From the NCBI GenBank assembly GCA_003339415.1, contig PDHQ01000018.1, forward strand, positions 278,813 through 342,812: a stretch of 64,000 nucleotides of DNA, given 5' to 3'. This DNA comes from Ophiocordyceps camponoti-saundersi (nom. inval.) (lineage: Eukaryota > Ascomycota > Sordariomycetes > Hypocreales > Ophiocordycipitaceae). The translations under genes and the position numbers were made by a program. Below the pieces are notes generated by a model. It was not told the origin of the DNA and did no database searches. It saw only the letters and a program-made list of their open reading frames with translations. Shown here one piece after another: positions 42,796 to 54,325 of the stretch. Positions within the stretch are counted from its first letter, which is position 1, and every line of letters begins with the position of its first letter.

Positions 42796-43596
42796 TTAGA
42801 CAGTCCTCGGCGTTCGAACATTGTTCGCGTCGACGACATCGTCAAGGTGGTTGCACATGGCGACGAAAAGGTCGAAGAACAGCTTGGTACCACCAGCTTC
42901 CATCTCAGCCTGCATGGTGCCGCTACGCTTAAACGTCTTGCGACAGCGGATGATGAGGGCGAGATAATGGGCCCGCAGGCGGCTGTCCGTGTCGGGCGTG
43001 TGAGCGTAGGCGTACTGGGCCGATCGCAGGATCGTTCCGACGTCGATACCGGCCTGCAACCCCTGCTTGCGCAGGGCCAGACGCTTCAGCTGCTCGAGGC
43101 CGTAGCGATGGGCGGCACAGTAGATGACGGTGTCGCGCAAGACAGAGGCCTCGAGGCCCGAAAGGTAGACGCAGGCGCGGCCACCATCGATATCGTGGGT
43201 CGTGCTGCGCGCCTCGTCCTCGAGCTCCCAAGAGTCGCGGCGCTTGTTGTGAAGCAGGCGCGGGTAGTAGTCACCCTTGTAGAGAAACTCGAGTATGGCG
43301 GAAAAGATCTCGGGCTCTTCGTCAGGCAGGGCGATCCTCGGAGTTGATCCGTCGAGCGAGAAGAGACCGTGACAGGCTGACCCTAGAAAGGGCGACTGGC
43401 AGAGAACGTCCTCATGCGCACCAAACAGACGAGCATCGCGGCCGACGGCCAGAGTCACGATGGTCGACGGCTGCGGCAACTCCAACCCGCTGAGCGACCG
43501 CTGCAGCCTCGAGAGCCTGGTCGAGCCTGCCTTCTTGGGTCTGACACCCTTTCCGACGCGGTTCTGGTCCTGAGACCGAAACGAGCGCTTGAACAT
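42796..43596 (-). CDS. BTB/POZ domain protein
   Basis: The 266-residue product carries a BTB/POZ fold at about residues 40-150: T-I-V-T-L-A-V-G-R-D-A-R-L-F-G-A-H-E-D-V-L-C-Q-S-P-F-L, then I-A-L-P-D-E-E-P-E-I-F and L-E-F-L-Y-K-G-D-Y-Y-P. A helical region follows with Y-C-A-A-H-R-Y-G-L-E-Q-L-K-R-L-A. BTB proteins dimerise and often act as cullin-3 adaptors or transcription cofactors. Stand-alone fungal BTB proteins like this one mostly lack an assigned role. The ATG at 43596 (M-F-K-R-S-F-R) is the first ATG in frame. The basic N-terminus and lack of a signal peptide suggest a cytosolic or nuclear place. Confidence 0.85.
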   Translation of the reverse strand: MFKRSFRSQDQNRVGKGVRPKKAGSTRLSRLQRSLSGLELPQPSTIVTLAVGRDARLFGAHEDVLCQSPFLGSACHGLFSLDGSTPRIALPDEEPEIFSAILEFLYKGDYYPRLLHNKRRDSWELEDEARSTTHDIDGGRACVYLSGLEASVLRDTVIYCAAHRYGLEQLKRLALRKQGLQAGIDVGTILRSAQYAYAHTPDTDSRLRAHYLALIIRCRKTFKRSGTMQAEMEAGGTKLFFDLFVAMCNHLDDVVDANNVRTPRTV

Positions 43597-44342
43597 GGTG
43601 GCCGAGCCTCGAGGGCGAGCGACGACTTTCAAAAGAGTGTAGTTGACGCACAAAAATGAGCCAGAGGGCCCGGACGAAAAACCATGATCTTCTTGACCAA
43701 GCAAGTCGATGATGGTTTGTTCGTGAAGTCTTTGCGGCCCTCGACAGGTTCCGAGGGAGGGAGAGGGGATGTTGTGTGTGAGGAGGGAAGAGGGAAGAGA
43801 GGAAAGAGGTCGAGATTGGAAAAGGTGAGGATTTATGTATTACAGTGTTGATCGGAGGATCACCATACAGTATGACTCACTAGTCGACGTACCCCTGCCC
43901 GCTGCATGGGAGTCGGGGTACAGACTTCGTATCCTCTGACACCGTGTCTCGGAGCGGGTAGCTAACAATTAGCGGGAGCAAGCGCTGCGGGGGCCGCTAA
44001 TGGAGTCTGCACGTGGGGACTGGAGCATCACCGAAACCACGTGTATCGTCGATCTCTTCAGCTTCGTCACCGGCTCACCGTGACTGGCTGACAAACTACG
44101 CTCGTCATGACTATCGAGGCCAGGGTGAATTTCGTGTTTCAATATCAGCCCACCACACATCCATGTAATTTACTGCAGGTTACATCTGCTCAAAGAATGC
44201 CACATAGGATCGTGTCTGCCGGTTCTAGGTTAGGGCGGCGTGTCGGCGATGCTCGCACAAGGCAAAGCTTCGCTGAGCAGGAACGTCATCAGCTTCTCGC
44301 CATGCCTTCGCAGGCTCTCTCTCTCCCGCTTCCAAACCCCGC
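43597..44342. other. Intergenic, BTB gene promoter
   Basis: There is no gene. The short plus-strand ORF starting at 44107 overlaps the last exons of the neighbouring membrane-protein gene and is a shadow. Confidence 0.5.
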
Positions 44343-45590
44343 TCACAGCTCCTCCCGAACACCGCCGCGGTCCGAAAACGTGCGAGTGAGGCCCTCGCGG
44401 ATGCCAACGAAACCCAGATTCAGCGTGTACACTACACCAGTCAGTCAGCTGCGTCCCTCATCACAGAAAGGCTTGAGAAGACACTCACTGATCGGTGACA
44501 GCAGTACAAAAGCAACGCAGTAGAGCGTCACAGCCTCCTTGGAGCCCACCTCTTCCTCGTCCATCCAGAAGAAGGGGAACCATTCGGTAAGGCTGTGACC
44601 CACGGCCCCCCAGGCAAGATAGAGGCCCGACAGAACCATGACGCCTAGGAAGTGACTCCCGAGTGTCTGTCGCACTGTCAGCCTCCAACCACTTCACATA
44701 CCAGGCGCCCTGATACTCACAATTGGGCGCTTGGTGCTGTTGAGGAACAGCGTCTCGAGAACCATCAAGCCCGACGTCACGCCGTAGAGGTTGAAGAGGC
44801 AGAAGGCGGCGTACCATCCTTCACCGAACAGATCGCTGACTGCGCGTACATGTCAGCCGCGAAGATCAGGGCAAGGCCATAGTGAGCCATACAAGGTCCG
44901 TCCATCGTCGTCACGTCCGGTGAGGGCATTTTATTGTCAAGGGCAAGCTCCGAGAACGCTAAAGGCGAGACCAGGAACTCGCCGCCCGCCTCATCGTGCT
45001 GGCGCGTGACGAACCAGTAGATGGCCGTGTTCATGAAGGAAAAAACGGTGGTGGCGGCAGAGAAGAGCGTAAAGTAAAACTGATTGCGCAGGCTTCCCAT
45101 GTTTCGGGGCAGAGACATGGTCCGAACAACCCACGACTCGATGCCTCCCTGGACGCTGTCGGCATCAGGGTAGTACAGGTGAGTGTAGGTCCAGCTCTAC
45201 GGCCGCCACGAGTTAGTCGAGCCAACGTCAACATTAGGGCTCACACTTACAAAAGTGATGGCATGGTATATCACAACCAAACCGTAGCTGACGAGGGCAA
45301 AGTCAAAAAAGTGTCGCCACTGACTGTCTTCTGATTCCTCTGTGAGCTTGTAGTGGCCGATCATGGCCGCTACGGCGGCGAGATAGACGAGCATGGCTCC
45401 CCGCAGAAGAACGAGAACATTCTGTGGGATGCAGCCCCATGGGGAGTGGCTGACCCTGAGAAAAGCAGGCTTTGCAAAGGCGGTTAGCGAGGAGGGCAGA
45501 GGGTGAACTGAGTTGGTGGCTCACGTGGTCTTGAAGCACGTTCAGGCCGGGAAGACTGCCTGAAGCGGCGAGAAGCGGCGTGGAAGACAT
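44343..45590 (-). CDS. Polytopic membrane protein, FAR-17a/AIG1-like architecture
   Basis: Six minus-strand exons join in one frame: 45525-45590, 45251-45469, 44893-45196, 44721-44839, 44489-44666 and 44343-44431, giving 324 residues. All five introns are 53-57 nt with GTRNGN donors and CTRAC branch sites. The protein has about six hydrophobic spans, including M-L-V-Y-L-A-A-V-A-A-M-I, F-F-D-F-A-L-V-S-Y-G-L-V-V-I-Y, F-Y-F-T-L-F-S-A-A-T-T-V-F-S-F, A-F-C-L-F-N-L-Y-G-V-T-S-G-L-M and F-L-G-V-M-V-L-S-G-L-Y-L-A-W. Conserved-looking motifs are H-S-P-W, D-L-F-G-E-G-W-Y and F-P-F-F-W-M-D. The spacing resembles FAR-17a/AIG1 hydrolases, but I cannot point to the catalytic Thr/His with confidence. Gene structure is well supported; function is not. 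Confidence 0.75.
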
Positions 45591-46211
45591 ATCGCCGTTG
45601 CAGACGTTGCGAGATCTGCTGGAAGTTTGTCCCGTGCCCGACCCCCAAGGCAACCACAGAGGCAAGGGACGAGCTAGTAAGGAGAGAGAGCGAAGATGAC
45701 TTTGGGCGAGGAAATCAACGAAAGACGATGCAGAGAAGGGAGCCAGAAGTTAAAACTGAAACGATGCGAGGGCTTGTTAATACGGCTGCCGGCTGGAGAA
45801 GAGGTAAAAGGGAGAAGACGCACGAAGGTTGAAGAGATGAGAAGAAGGGGAGAGAAAAGCAGAGGAGAAAGGGTAAGAGACGACGAGGGAACAAGACGAA
45901 ACAAAGGAAGTCAAGACCTGTCGGTCGATGCAGAGTGGAAGCACCATCACGGCTCCAAGATGCACGAGCAAGAGTCGACCAGGAGGGGGAAGGCTGGCAC
46001 GATGCGATTCGGCCTCATTATGCGGCGCTAACAGATGCAACCGAGACAAGTAGACAAATCCATAGACTCAGTAAGTACCTTTTGATTGCGACAGATAAGG
46101 AAGGCCCTTGATCAAATCAGCACCTTGATCAGTCGTCTTCAGACCCTCTCACTCCTTCTCTCATGCTTCCTCTCTTCCTCTCACCTCCCAACCCACCGCC
46201 AGCATCGATCA
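45591..46211. other. Intergenic region, no gene seen
   Basis: This 621-nt stretch between two minus-strand genes is purine-rich on the plus strand (GAAGAGG-type sequence at about 45680-45900). It should contain the promoter of the membrane-protein gene and the 3' UTR of the CsbD-like gene. Confidence 0.5.
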
Positions 46212-46561
46212 TCATTCCTTCTTACTACTCGCAGCGCCTTCCTTCTCCATGCCTCCACAACCCGTCAGCTTGCCCGCCAGCTCCTCCGCTTTGCCGTAAC
46301 CGTCAGACGAGGCGTCACGCTGCTCGCCTGCCTTTTTCATGGCCGAGGCGGCCGATGCCTTGTCCTGCTCGCCCGACTCCTTCCACGGCTTGGAGCCGGT
46401 GATGTCGCCGATGGCAGACTTTTGATGCGTGTTAGTTTCGCTTCTGACTTATTGGGCGACTTTGTCTTCCCGGAAGAGGGGAACCTCACCTCGATGACTC
46501 CCTTGGCGTATTCGGCGTGGCTGCCGACGAGGCCGGGCTGCTGGGACTTGTCGTCTGCCAT
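46212..46561 (-). CDS. CsbD-like stress protein
   Basis: Two minus-strand exons (46490-46561 and 46212-46418) are joined across a 71-nt intron (GTGAGG, branch ACTAAC, CAAAAG) to give 92 residues. The sequence has the fungal CsbD-like pattern: H-A-E-Y-A-K-G, A-I-G-D-I-T-G-S-K-P-W, S-G-E-Q-D-K-A, A-M-K-K-A-G-E-Q-R-D, G-Y-G-K-A-E-E-L-A-G-K-L-T-G-C. CsbD proteins are small, highly charged and disordered, and are linked to general stress response. Fungal members are often highly expressed in conidia or under stress. A CCCCT element (stress-response type) lies about 300 nt upstream near 46860. The unspliced frame loses the motif, which supports the intron. Confidence 0.88.
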
Positions 46562-47325
46562 TTTGAATGTTGAATGTCTTGTGGGTTGATTCGTGATTTG
46601 CTTTTTACGAAGTTGATTTGGAGAAGTGAGTAGATAGCGAGATGCAATTTCCTTTGGTCAAGCGGGAAGAGATCAAAGCGAACTTATATTCGTAGACTTG
46701 GTGCCAATCTGCGGTATGAAGTGGTGGGTTGGTATGACATCACCACGCCCATTCGGGAACCAGAGGTGCCAGCGCGCCGAAGATGCCGGGCTTGTTGAGA
46801 ATCGATCAACCGCCTGAACCAGCAACGTCGGCTGGAGGAAAGTCATCCCGTTGTTGATTCCCCCTCTCTCTAACAGGCTGCGTCTCATTGTCCAGTCTCT
46901 TCTCTTGAATCGAAGGCCATTCTCCAACAAGGCCTGCCTACCTAGGTACCTACCTACCTCCCTACTACATACCTACCTAGGTATCTCTACTCAAGCACCT
47001 ACGTCAGCGCTGCCGATCGATCTACGATGCACGTCCGCAAGAGAGCAGTCGAGTCGAGCAAAGCCAAGCCCGCTACTGATAGGGCTGGGCTGCGTGGTGC
47101 ACAGGGTCACGTGATACTGGTTTTCCTGAGCTCAACCGACTCATTAACTCGACATCTTGATCTTGCTTAGATAAGCGCCCTTATGGAAAACGCCAGCTTG
47201 CCTTCATCACATCTCGTGCCTTGACGGACTCGACTCTTTATCATCCAGACCGCAGCAGCAGTTGGCTGCGTGACGGCTCGAGTGACTGCCTTCACTCCCC
47301 TGCAGATCTCATCTGATCAATCGAC
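46562..47325. other. Divergent intergenic region with CCTA microsatellite
   Basis: This 764-nt spacer lies between the CsbD-like gene and SEC11. The tract at 46936-46985 repeats CCTACCTAGGTA-type units. A CACGTGA (E-box-like) sequence lies at about 47107-47113. No ORF is supported. Confidence 0.55.
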
Positions 47326-47962
47326 ATGTTACCGGGCCTCAACAACCCCCGCCAGGCGGCGGCCCAGCTCATGAACTTTGCCCTAATCCTCTCCACAGCC
47401 TTCATGGTGCGTCGCCGACTCGCCGCTTCCGCATTGTCTGTTTTAACCCTACTGACTCACCTGCATCAGATGTGGAAAGGCCTTTCCGTAGCCACAGACT
47501 CACCATCACCCATCGTTGTCGTCCTATCTGGTTCCATGGAGCCTGCCTTTCAGCGCGGCGACCTGTTACTGCTATGGAACCGGAACCTGCTGAAGGAGAC
47601 AGACGTTGGCGAGGTAGTCGTGTACAATGTCAAAGACAAAGACATTCCCATCGTTCACAGAGTTGTGCGCAAGTTTGGAAGAGGGTTGGTTCTCTCCTTC
47701 ACACCGGTTTCCTTGACATGCGGCTCATCGTCTTTACAGTGAGAAGGCGAAGCTACTTACCAAGGGCGACAATAACATCGCCGACGACACCGATCTTTAC
47801 GCCAGAGGTCAGGACTACCTGGAGCGCAAGGATATCATCGGCAGTGTCGTCGGCTACGTGCCCTTCGTGGGTTACGTCACGATCATGCTCTCCGAGCACC
47901 CCTGGTTGAAGACGGTCATGCTGGGACTCATGGGTATACTTGTCGTTTTGCAGCGTGAATGA
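47326..47962 (+). CDS. SEC11: Signal peptidase complex catalytic subunit Sec11
   Basis: Sec11 is the ER-membrane serine protease that removes signal peptides from secreted proteins. Exons 47326-47406, 47470-47684 and 47740-47962 give 172 residues, the normal fungal length. Intron 1 follows an ATG codon (GTGCGT, branch ACTGAC, ATCAG); intron 2 is GTTGGT...TACAG. The N-terminal membrane helix is [12 protein letters not shown]. The catalytic Ser is in [11 protein letters not shown], the His in I-P-I-V-H-R-V, and the Asp in T-K-G-D-N-N. The C-terminus is a short hydrophobic segment. The many secreted products of this window would depend on it. Confidence 0.96.
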
Positions 47963-48253
47963 GCGAGGGTCGTCATGACGAGACAGACATCAGAGTATAG
48001 CAAATGTAAAAACTTGTTCCATCGCATACCTACCGGTCAACCGTGGCAGAACATTATGAATTATCCCGACGCCATCAGAAGTGCAGTTCCCCGTCTTGCG
48101 CAACCATTCTCTAACATTGATATTATTACAGCAGAAAACCAGAAGAAGGTGTGGGCAAGGGTATCACGTCCGAGTTTCCATGGTATAACGTCCGAGACAC
48201 CAACCCCGAAAGCACGAAGCTGAGCCCCCCAAAGCAGCAGTCACAAAGAACCA

Positions 48254-50613
48254 TTACCCGACGAGTCGCGGCGGCGGCGAATCCTCCGCCGGCTCCTCCC
48301 AGCGTCGGGGCCCCATCTTTCGCACTCGCTTGGTCGGGCTGCCGGCGCTGCTAACGCGCAGCCGTTCCAGCTTGCGACTGACGCCGACGGTCGGGTCGAT
48401 AAAGTCGTCGCGCTCTGCCAGCGGCGCGCGCTTGCTGGGGCTACGCGTCGCCAGTTCGCGCCGGAGGACTGAGTTGTCGCGCCGCAGCCGGGCCACCTCC
48501 TGGGCCAGATCCTCGACCAGCACGTTCTCCTTGTCGTCCTCCTCGTCGCCGCGATCGAGGCCGCGCTCCAGCACGTCAACCTTTCGGTCCCAGTGCTCCT
48601 CGTTGCGTTCTTGCTCCTGCGCCAGCGACGCCTTGAAGCGCGCCAACTCTAGCGACAGCCGCTGTTCGAACTCTGTGGCGCACTCCTCCCTGACTGCCGT
48701 CTCCATCTCTAAGAGCCGCTCCTCGGCACTCAGCAGATGCGCCTCCGCCGCTGCTCGCGCCTCAGCCTGGGCCTCGACCTGGAGTCTCAGCTGGTCCATT
48801 TCTTCGCTCATGCGCGCAATCTCAAGTGCTGCGAGCTCCATTGTCGCACGTTCCTCGGCCCCGGTAGTCACCGGCGAGTGGTTACGGTGCGGGAGAATCA
48901 TTGACCGGTGCGTCGTCGTCGCCATCGTCGTCGTCGTCGCCGCCGCTGCTGCCGGCGGATGAGCGAGTATGGTGGCTGCTATCGAAGGAATGCGAGGCAC
49001 CGTCACTTCGCGCGCCAGGGCGCTGTATCGCAGAATCTGCGACGTGGCGTTAAAGTCGCCGCGCGGGTCTGCCGTCACAATCATGACACCCTTTTGCGCG
49101 TTTCGCCGAGGAGTCTGAGGGTGAGTGGCGGCCGAGGTCGAGGGAAAGGAGTTTGAGAAGAGCAGCTCGGTCAGCTTGCACTGCCGATAGGGGACAACGC
49201 TAGGCTATCAAGCTGGTCAGCTGGCGTCTCCAACAGGGGAAGAGAGTGGTTATATGCTTTCTCACCTTTGTCGAAGTCCCGGCTTCGCTCTGCGTCTGAA
49301 GACACTGCCCCAGGTACATGAGACTCTCGTTGATCTTGCCGGCTTCGACCAGTGTGGCCCCCTGTGTCTTTGCGTCTCTGGCTCGCTCGCTGCCGGCCAT
49401 GTCGACGATGGTGAGCCTGCTTCCGTGCCACGGTCCGGTTCTCGACGAGCGTTTCTTGACCTCGAAGCAGAAGAAGCCGTGGCTCCGACTAGAGACGCTG
49501 TTGCTACCGGTGCCGGCGACGCGACGCTCGACGAGTCCGGCCTCGAGTACCATAATGGCGTCTTCGAGGCTCGTGCAAGCGACCTTGCGCAGACCTGCGA
49601 CGACTTTGCGATCTGGTGACATCTCGGTGGACTTGAACAGCAGTGCGCGACGGCGGAAGTCCTTTGTCGCAGCCGAGCGGGCGGGCGGCGTAAGGAGATC
49701 GTAAATTCGATCATTGTGGACTTCGTACATGGAGACGACGATGGCGTAAGTGGCCGTCTCGTCGGACGTGATGGGCTCGCCGCTGACGTCGGGCGATTGA
49801 GGCGGTGCCGACGGACGGGCGAGGTTTCGTTGCGCCGGGGGGGACGTGACTCCGTATTCAGATGTGACCTGGATCTTCTTAGCTTGATGCTTTGTCCGGG
49901 CACAGACGATGCAGCGAGCTCGTGTGCCGAGGGTGCGACGGCATACCGTCATGGGCGTGGCAGCCCGCGACGTCGCGCGCGAGGAGCCGCCCGGGTCAGC
50001 GTAGGTAGCGTCGAGGAAGTGCGGCGCCAGGTAGAGAACCGCCTCGGATGGGTCGGCTGCTTGAAGCGACTCGAGGGCGAAGGGGAGGGAGCTCTGGTCA
50101 AGCATGTTGGGCCCGATGGCGCGGAAGAGGACGTCGAGCACGAGTTGGGTTAGGCCGCGCTGAGAACGGGAACCAAGGATAGTGTGCGTCTGAGCGTTTT
50201 CAAAAGGAGGAAGCACTGTTAGCAGGGGGGCAGCGAGAAAGCAGAGAAGACCTCATCTTCACCTTTCCCGAACCCGTGACGCCGAGCGTAGCAATGACAG
50301 CATCAGTGCCATCTCCTCCGCCGGGCGCAAGCACGCCTTCGGCAAGAGACGCGATCTCAGCGGAGCGGAAAACATCGAGTTGCGACGCGTCCTCATCGAA
50401 GACGCGGGTGAAGGCGAACTTTTCGATGGCGCGCCGTCGGTCCGTCGGCGGGTTTAGCGTGATGTGCGACGGTGGCGAACCATCCTCCCCCTCCTCAACG
50501 CTGAGGATCCGATCCTGTCCGGTCGCGGGTGAGGGCCGCAGTCGGAGGTAGACTTCGAAGAGGTTGTGCGACGCCGGCGGCGATTTGCCGGCGGGATGGA
50601 CGACGACGTCCAT
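48254..50613 (-). CDS. Kinesin motor protein, probably kinesin-6-like
   Basis: Three minus-strand exons (50263-50613, 49266-50189, 48254-49204) give 741 residues. The motor domain fills about residues 15-480. The P-loop G-V-T-G-S-G-K-T-H-T is split by intron 1 after the Lys codon. Switch I is N-S-V-S-S-R-S-H, switch II is V-D-M-A-G-S-E-R, and V-V-P-Y-R-Q-C-K-L-T-E-L-L follows intron 2. A long Ser/Thr/Pro-rich insert (about residues 165-250) lies between P-loop and switch I, a trait of kinesin-6 proteins used in the spindle midzone. The C-terminal part is a coiled coil (about 560-680) and a basic tail with S-P-T-K-R. Subfamily is inferred from layout. Confidence 0.88.
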
Positions 50614-52557
50614 TTACCCCCGGGCCCGTCCGAGGATCAGATGAAAATGTTGGTATGAGGATGAGAAGGATGCGGCTATCTGTATGTATAGCGTACTTGG
50701 TAAAGAGATATTGGGAGGATGACTGTATGGGTTGAGCAAAAAGGATGCTGGCGTATGGAAGAAATGGTGATGTTTGCGCCGGGCTTGTTTACTTGCAGCT
50801 AAGAGCTGACGGGGCAACCGGGTGGCTGCCGAATAGGCGCGGAGTTGTGGGGTTTCCATCAAGGGGCACGGGGATTTAGACGCCGCCTGTTTAGACGCCA
50901 CACCCGCCATAGCTATTTGACGCTAAGTGACGTGGCGGGAAAACCGGGGCATAAAATTCATACCAACCTCCTCGTACTATCCGTACATACTTCGCAAGTT
51001 CACACAGCCTATCCGTACAGAGGTAGGCTTAAGTGACAATCACTTGTTCTTTAGCGGTTTGTGTCCTTCATTTCTTTTTCACGGACTTTCTTTTCCAAGG
51101 CTGGAAGTTTCTCGATCTCACTCCTTGCAAGGAAATGGACAATTGGGTAGGTGCCTCGGTGGGTGAAGGGAACGTGCAAATGCATGTCGTCTAGTGTCGT
51201 AGATGCACATGCAGCCTCCCGCGATCTGTTCCAAAGCCGGGGTGGCGGATCGTCGTGCCGCTGGCCGGAGGATGCTGAGGAGGTGTCCGTACCTAGAAGT
51301 ATGTACATATGTATCCGTACATACATATGTATCTCTGTGTTCGTGCCACTCATACTCCGTATCTAGAACTACTAGTAAAGGATACTACACGAAGCTTGTG
51401 CCAGTCATACCTTGATCGAATGACCTGTTGGGTCGACGGATGCTACGGAGCGAGCTTTAATACCATTGTGTTGACGACGATTGCTGCATGAGTGGACCGA
51501 TACTACCATTGGAGAAATGCAAAAGCAGCCCAGTGTTAAGGCTAACAAGAAGAAGGCGCACAACATACGTACGGAGAAGTCCGTAGTATGTATGTAGATA
51601 TGTACATATGCAGTGTCCCCGATGGACTGACTGGCTTCCTACCTACTAGATGCCTACCTAGTAGGTAGGTAGGTAGATCAAGGTTTTATCTACATATATA
51701 TCATGAGGATGCCCCTCTGGTCGTAAACACAGATGCAGTAGAAGAAAGCTTGGTATCCCATGGTTGCGAGGCTGACTACGAGCGTCATCTCATCACGGAC
51801 ATACATACATATGCACACACATGCACGGGCACCCAACCCTCCCCTTCTCTCCCGCCGAGTTACTCCCTACGTCGCAGCCAAATACAGGGCCTTTCCCCCT
51901 ATAACTCCGCCCACTGAATGCGCTGTCATCAAAGAGCGGTGACGCTGCAGGCATCGAGTCCCAAGCCCAATCAGGCTTAGCAACGACCCCTGGCGAATCA
52001 AATGTCGGGGACCCACCACGGCGAAAAGGTTCCACCGGTACCTCATTTAGCTCTTTTTCTTCTGCCCCCTCCTCTTCGCCGCTTCTCTTTTTCTTCTCCT
52101 CCTCAACCATCATCACCAAAATCAGACAACGAAGTCGCCATTGTTCATTGCCTCCACCGTTCCCTCCTTTTGAAACATCGTCGAGCAAATCATGCCTGCT
52201 GAGCTGTAAGCGCCCGCTGCGGGCCGTGCTTGCCTCTTGGGGCCGCGGCTCGCAGTCCAGCAGTTCACCGAGTCCCAGTCGACGATCCGTTTCTCAGCCT
52301 CTCGCGCCCTCGAGCTCGAGAGCCTCTCAAGTATCCACTTACTACTGCGTCGACTGCCCGTTGACCAGGGCTTCGCCTTTTCTTTTCCCTTTTATTTTCT
52401 TTAAATCCCCCTTGTCGCCTACTCTCCTTATCCTTTCCTCCGCCTCTCACCGGTCACCAAACCTTGGCCTCATCTTACACGCTTAGTTGGCATCATTAAA
52501 GCCTCAATCGCCTCGGCCATCAACGGCAAACTTTGATCAATCCGATTTTCAATAGAA
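50614..52557. other. Divergent gene-poor region with tetranucleotide repeats
   Basis: This 1.94-kb spacer holds TACATA/GTAC-type repeats (51298-51335, 51590-51612, 51798-51812) and an inverted CCTA/TAGG block (51640-51676). No ORF is accepted. The CT-rich 52020-52557 part is probably the leader of the next gene. Confidence 0.5.
51640..51676. repeat. Inverted CCTACCTA / TAGGTAGG block
   Basis: CCTACCTACTAG is followed by TGCCTACCTAGTAGGTAGGTAGGTAG; the two halves are complementary and could form a hairpin. It is one of several CCTA/TAGG tracts confined to the intergenic parts of this window. Confidence 0.7.
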
Positions 52558-54325
52558 ATGTCCCGGAACATTCGAATAAAGATCACTCCCGTCGCCTCTA
52601 AGCGCAGGAGAAGCTCAAGCTCTTCCTCCTCACCTAACCTCTCCGATGACGACGGCTACTCCGCCGTCGAGGACATTAGTGATGACGACGACGACGAGGA
52701 AGATGTAAATGCGGCCGAGGAGGAGAATATCATGACAGAGGCTTCAAAGTTGCCATCTGCCACTCCTCGGCCGCAGCTAGAGGATGAGAATGCTGCAAAC
52801 GATGACGATGACGAAGACGAAGATGACGCCGATGATGATGATGAAGGAGACGAAGACGGCGACGACGAATATGAAGATGACGAAGAGGACAACGACTTCG
52901 GCGCCCCTCTTGACGATGACGACCAGGACTACAGCTTGGAAGGCTTCGCCCCTGAAGTAGACGACAACCCAACGTACGGCGCAAGTGCCGCCGACACTGC
53001 CGAGAAGCGCCACGTTCGCTTTGATGTTCCTTCAAGTGAATCTGATGATACCGAATCCGACGACGTCCAGGACGATTTTTTCCCGGACATCTTCGTCTAC
53101 CAGAGCCATCTCGACCCTGCCTTTCGCCGTGAGATTGAGAGCGATGCTGACGGCTCTGACGGCTCCGGCTCTTTTTGGGACTTTGCCGGTCAATACGGTG
53201 ACTATGAAAATGCCATCGCGGACAACTCTGAAGAAGAAGCGGCTGTCGTCACGCTTGCACCGCCGATGCCAGCTGCCGACGTCGCGAACGTCCCGGAAGA
53301 GGTTCAGGAGCTTGATGGATACGAGAGTGAGTGGCTTGCCCATCAGCTCACTTTCGGTCCCTTGATTAATTGTAAATGTTTTTGCCTCTCCCACAGCCGA
53401 TGGCGATACAACGGAAGACGATGTGCCCGAACCTCTCGTTCGCAGGAAGTCGCGCCGTCCGTCCAACCCGTCAAGTGAGTCGTCTGACGACTCGGACGCT
53501 GTGACTCCTATCAAAGGCCAGCGAGGCAAGCCCCGAGTTGGCCGCTTCAGCCTTGACCGATTGGACAAGAAACCCATCGTGGTAATGAACCCGCAGACGC
53601 GCAAGATGATGATATTCACCCCCCATCGCCGCCGACCGCTCGACCTGTCCCCGGAGCAGTTCAACTTGTCATGGCCCATGGAAGAGCCGAGACGGCTGTT
53701 CAACAACCCAGCCAACATACTCAGCGCCATGTTCTCGTCAAACACGTTTGGCGACTTCGTCAACTCGCAGGCGACGGGTGCCACCGACACTTCATTTCCC
53801 CTTCTGTCTGACGCGAACACGGCCTGCGATAGCTCCATGGAGACGAGCGACGAGGATGAAGGGGAGAAGAAGCTGGACATTGACGACTTCATTACCTGGG
53901 GCGAGAACGTGATATCGGGTGACGAAGCCGATGCCGCCGGTACATGGGAGCCTTCGTCGACGCCAGCCCGGCGGACGACTTCGTCGAGTGATATGGACAT
54001 GCTGTCGCACCTCAATCCGGATACTGTTGGCGCCTTCCGCCGCAACCAGATCGACCAGCAGCTCATCCTCAGCAATCAGGCCACGCAGGACTCGCTCGCC
54101 TTCAGCGGGCCGTACAACTACACGGCACTGAGGGGCATCAAGTCGGACCGTTTCGACACGGCCGGTCTGCCCCTTACACCGGTCCGACGGCAGAAGAAGC
54201 ACATGGCCGAGGCGGGCCGCAGTCCATTGGATTCGCTCTCAGCAAAGCGCAAGGCGTCTGGAGATGCCGGCGCAGGCCACAAGAGGCACAGGAGTATCTC
54301 GGAAGTGAAAATGCTGCGCATATGA
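52558..54325 (+). CDS. Acidic nuclear-type protein, unrecognised
   Basis: Exons 52558-53326 and 53397-54325 join over a 70-nt intron (GTGAGT...CACAG) to give 565 residues. The N-terminus is basic and Ser-rich (S-K-R-R-R-S-S-S-S). It is followed by a very acidic region to about residue 135. A middle block contains R-H-V-R-F-D-V and D-I-F-V-Y-Q-S-H-L-D. After the intron comes the most structured-looking part: R-G-K-P-R-V-G-R-F-S-L-D-R, P-I-V-V-M-N-P-Q-T-R-K-M-M-I-F-T-P, then N-P-A-N-I-L-S-A-M-F-S-S-N-T-F-G-D-F. A basic NLS-like tail ends it (K-R-K-A-S, H-K-R-H-R). I do not recognise a named family; a chromatin or transcription role is only suggested by composition. Confidence 0.8.

Noticed and set aside
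44107..44523. Plus-strand ORF of 138 codons
   Set aside because: It overlaps the last two exons of the membrane-protein gene on the other strand.
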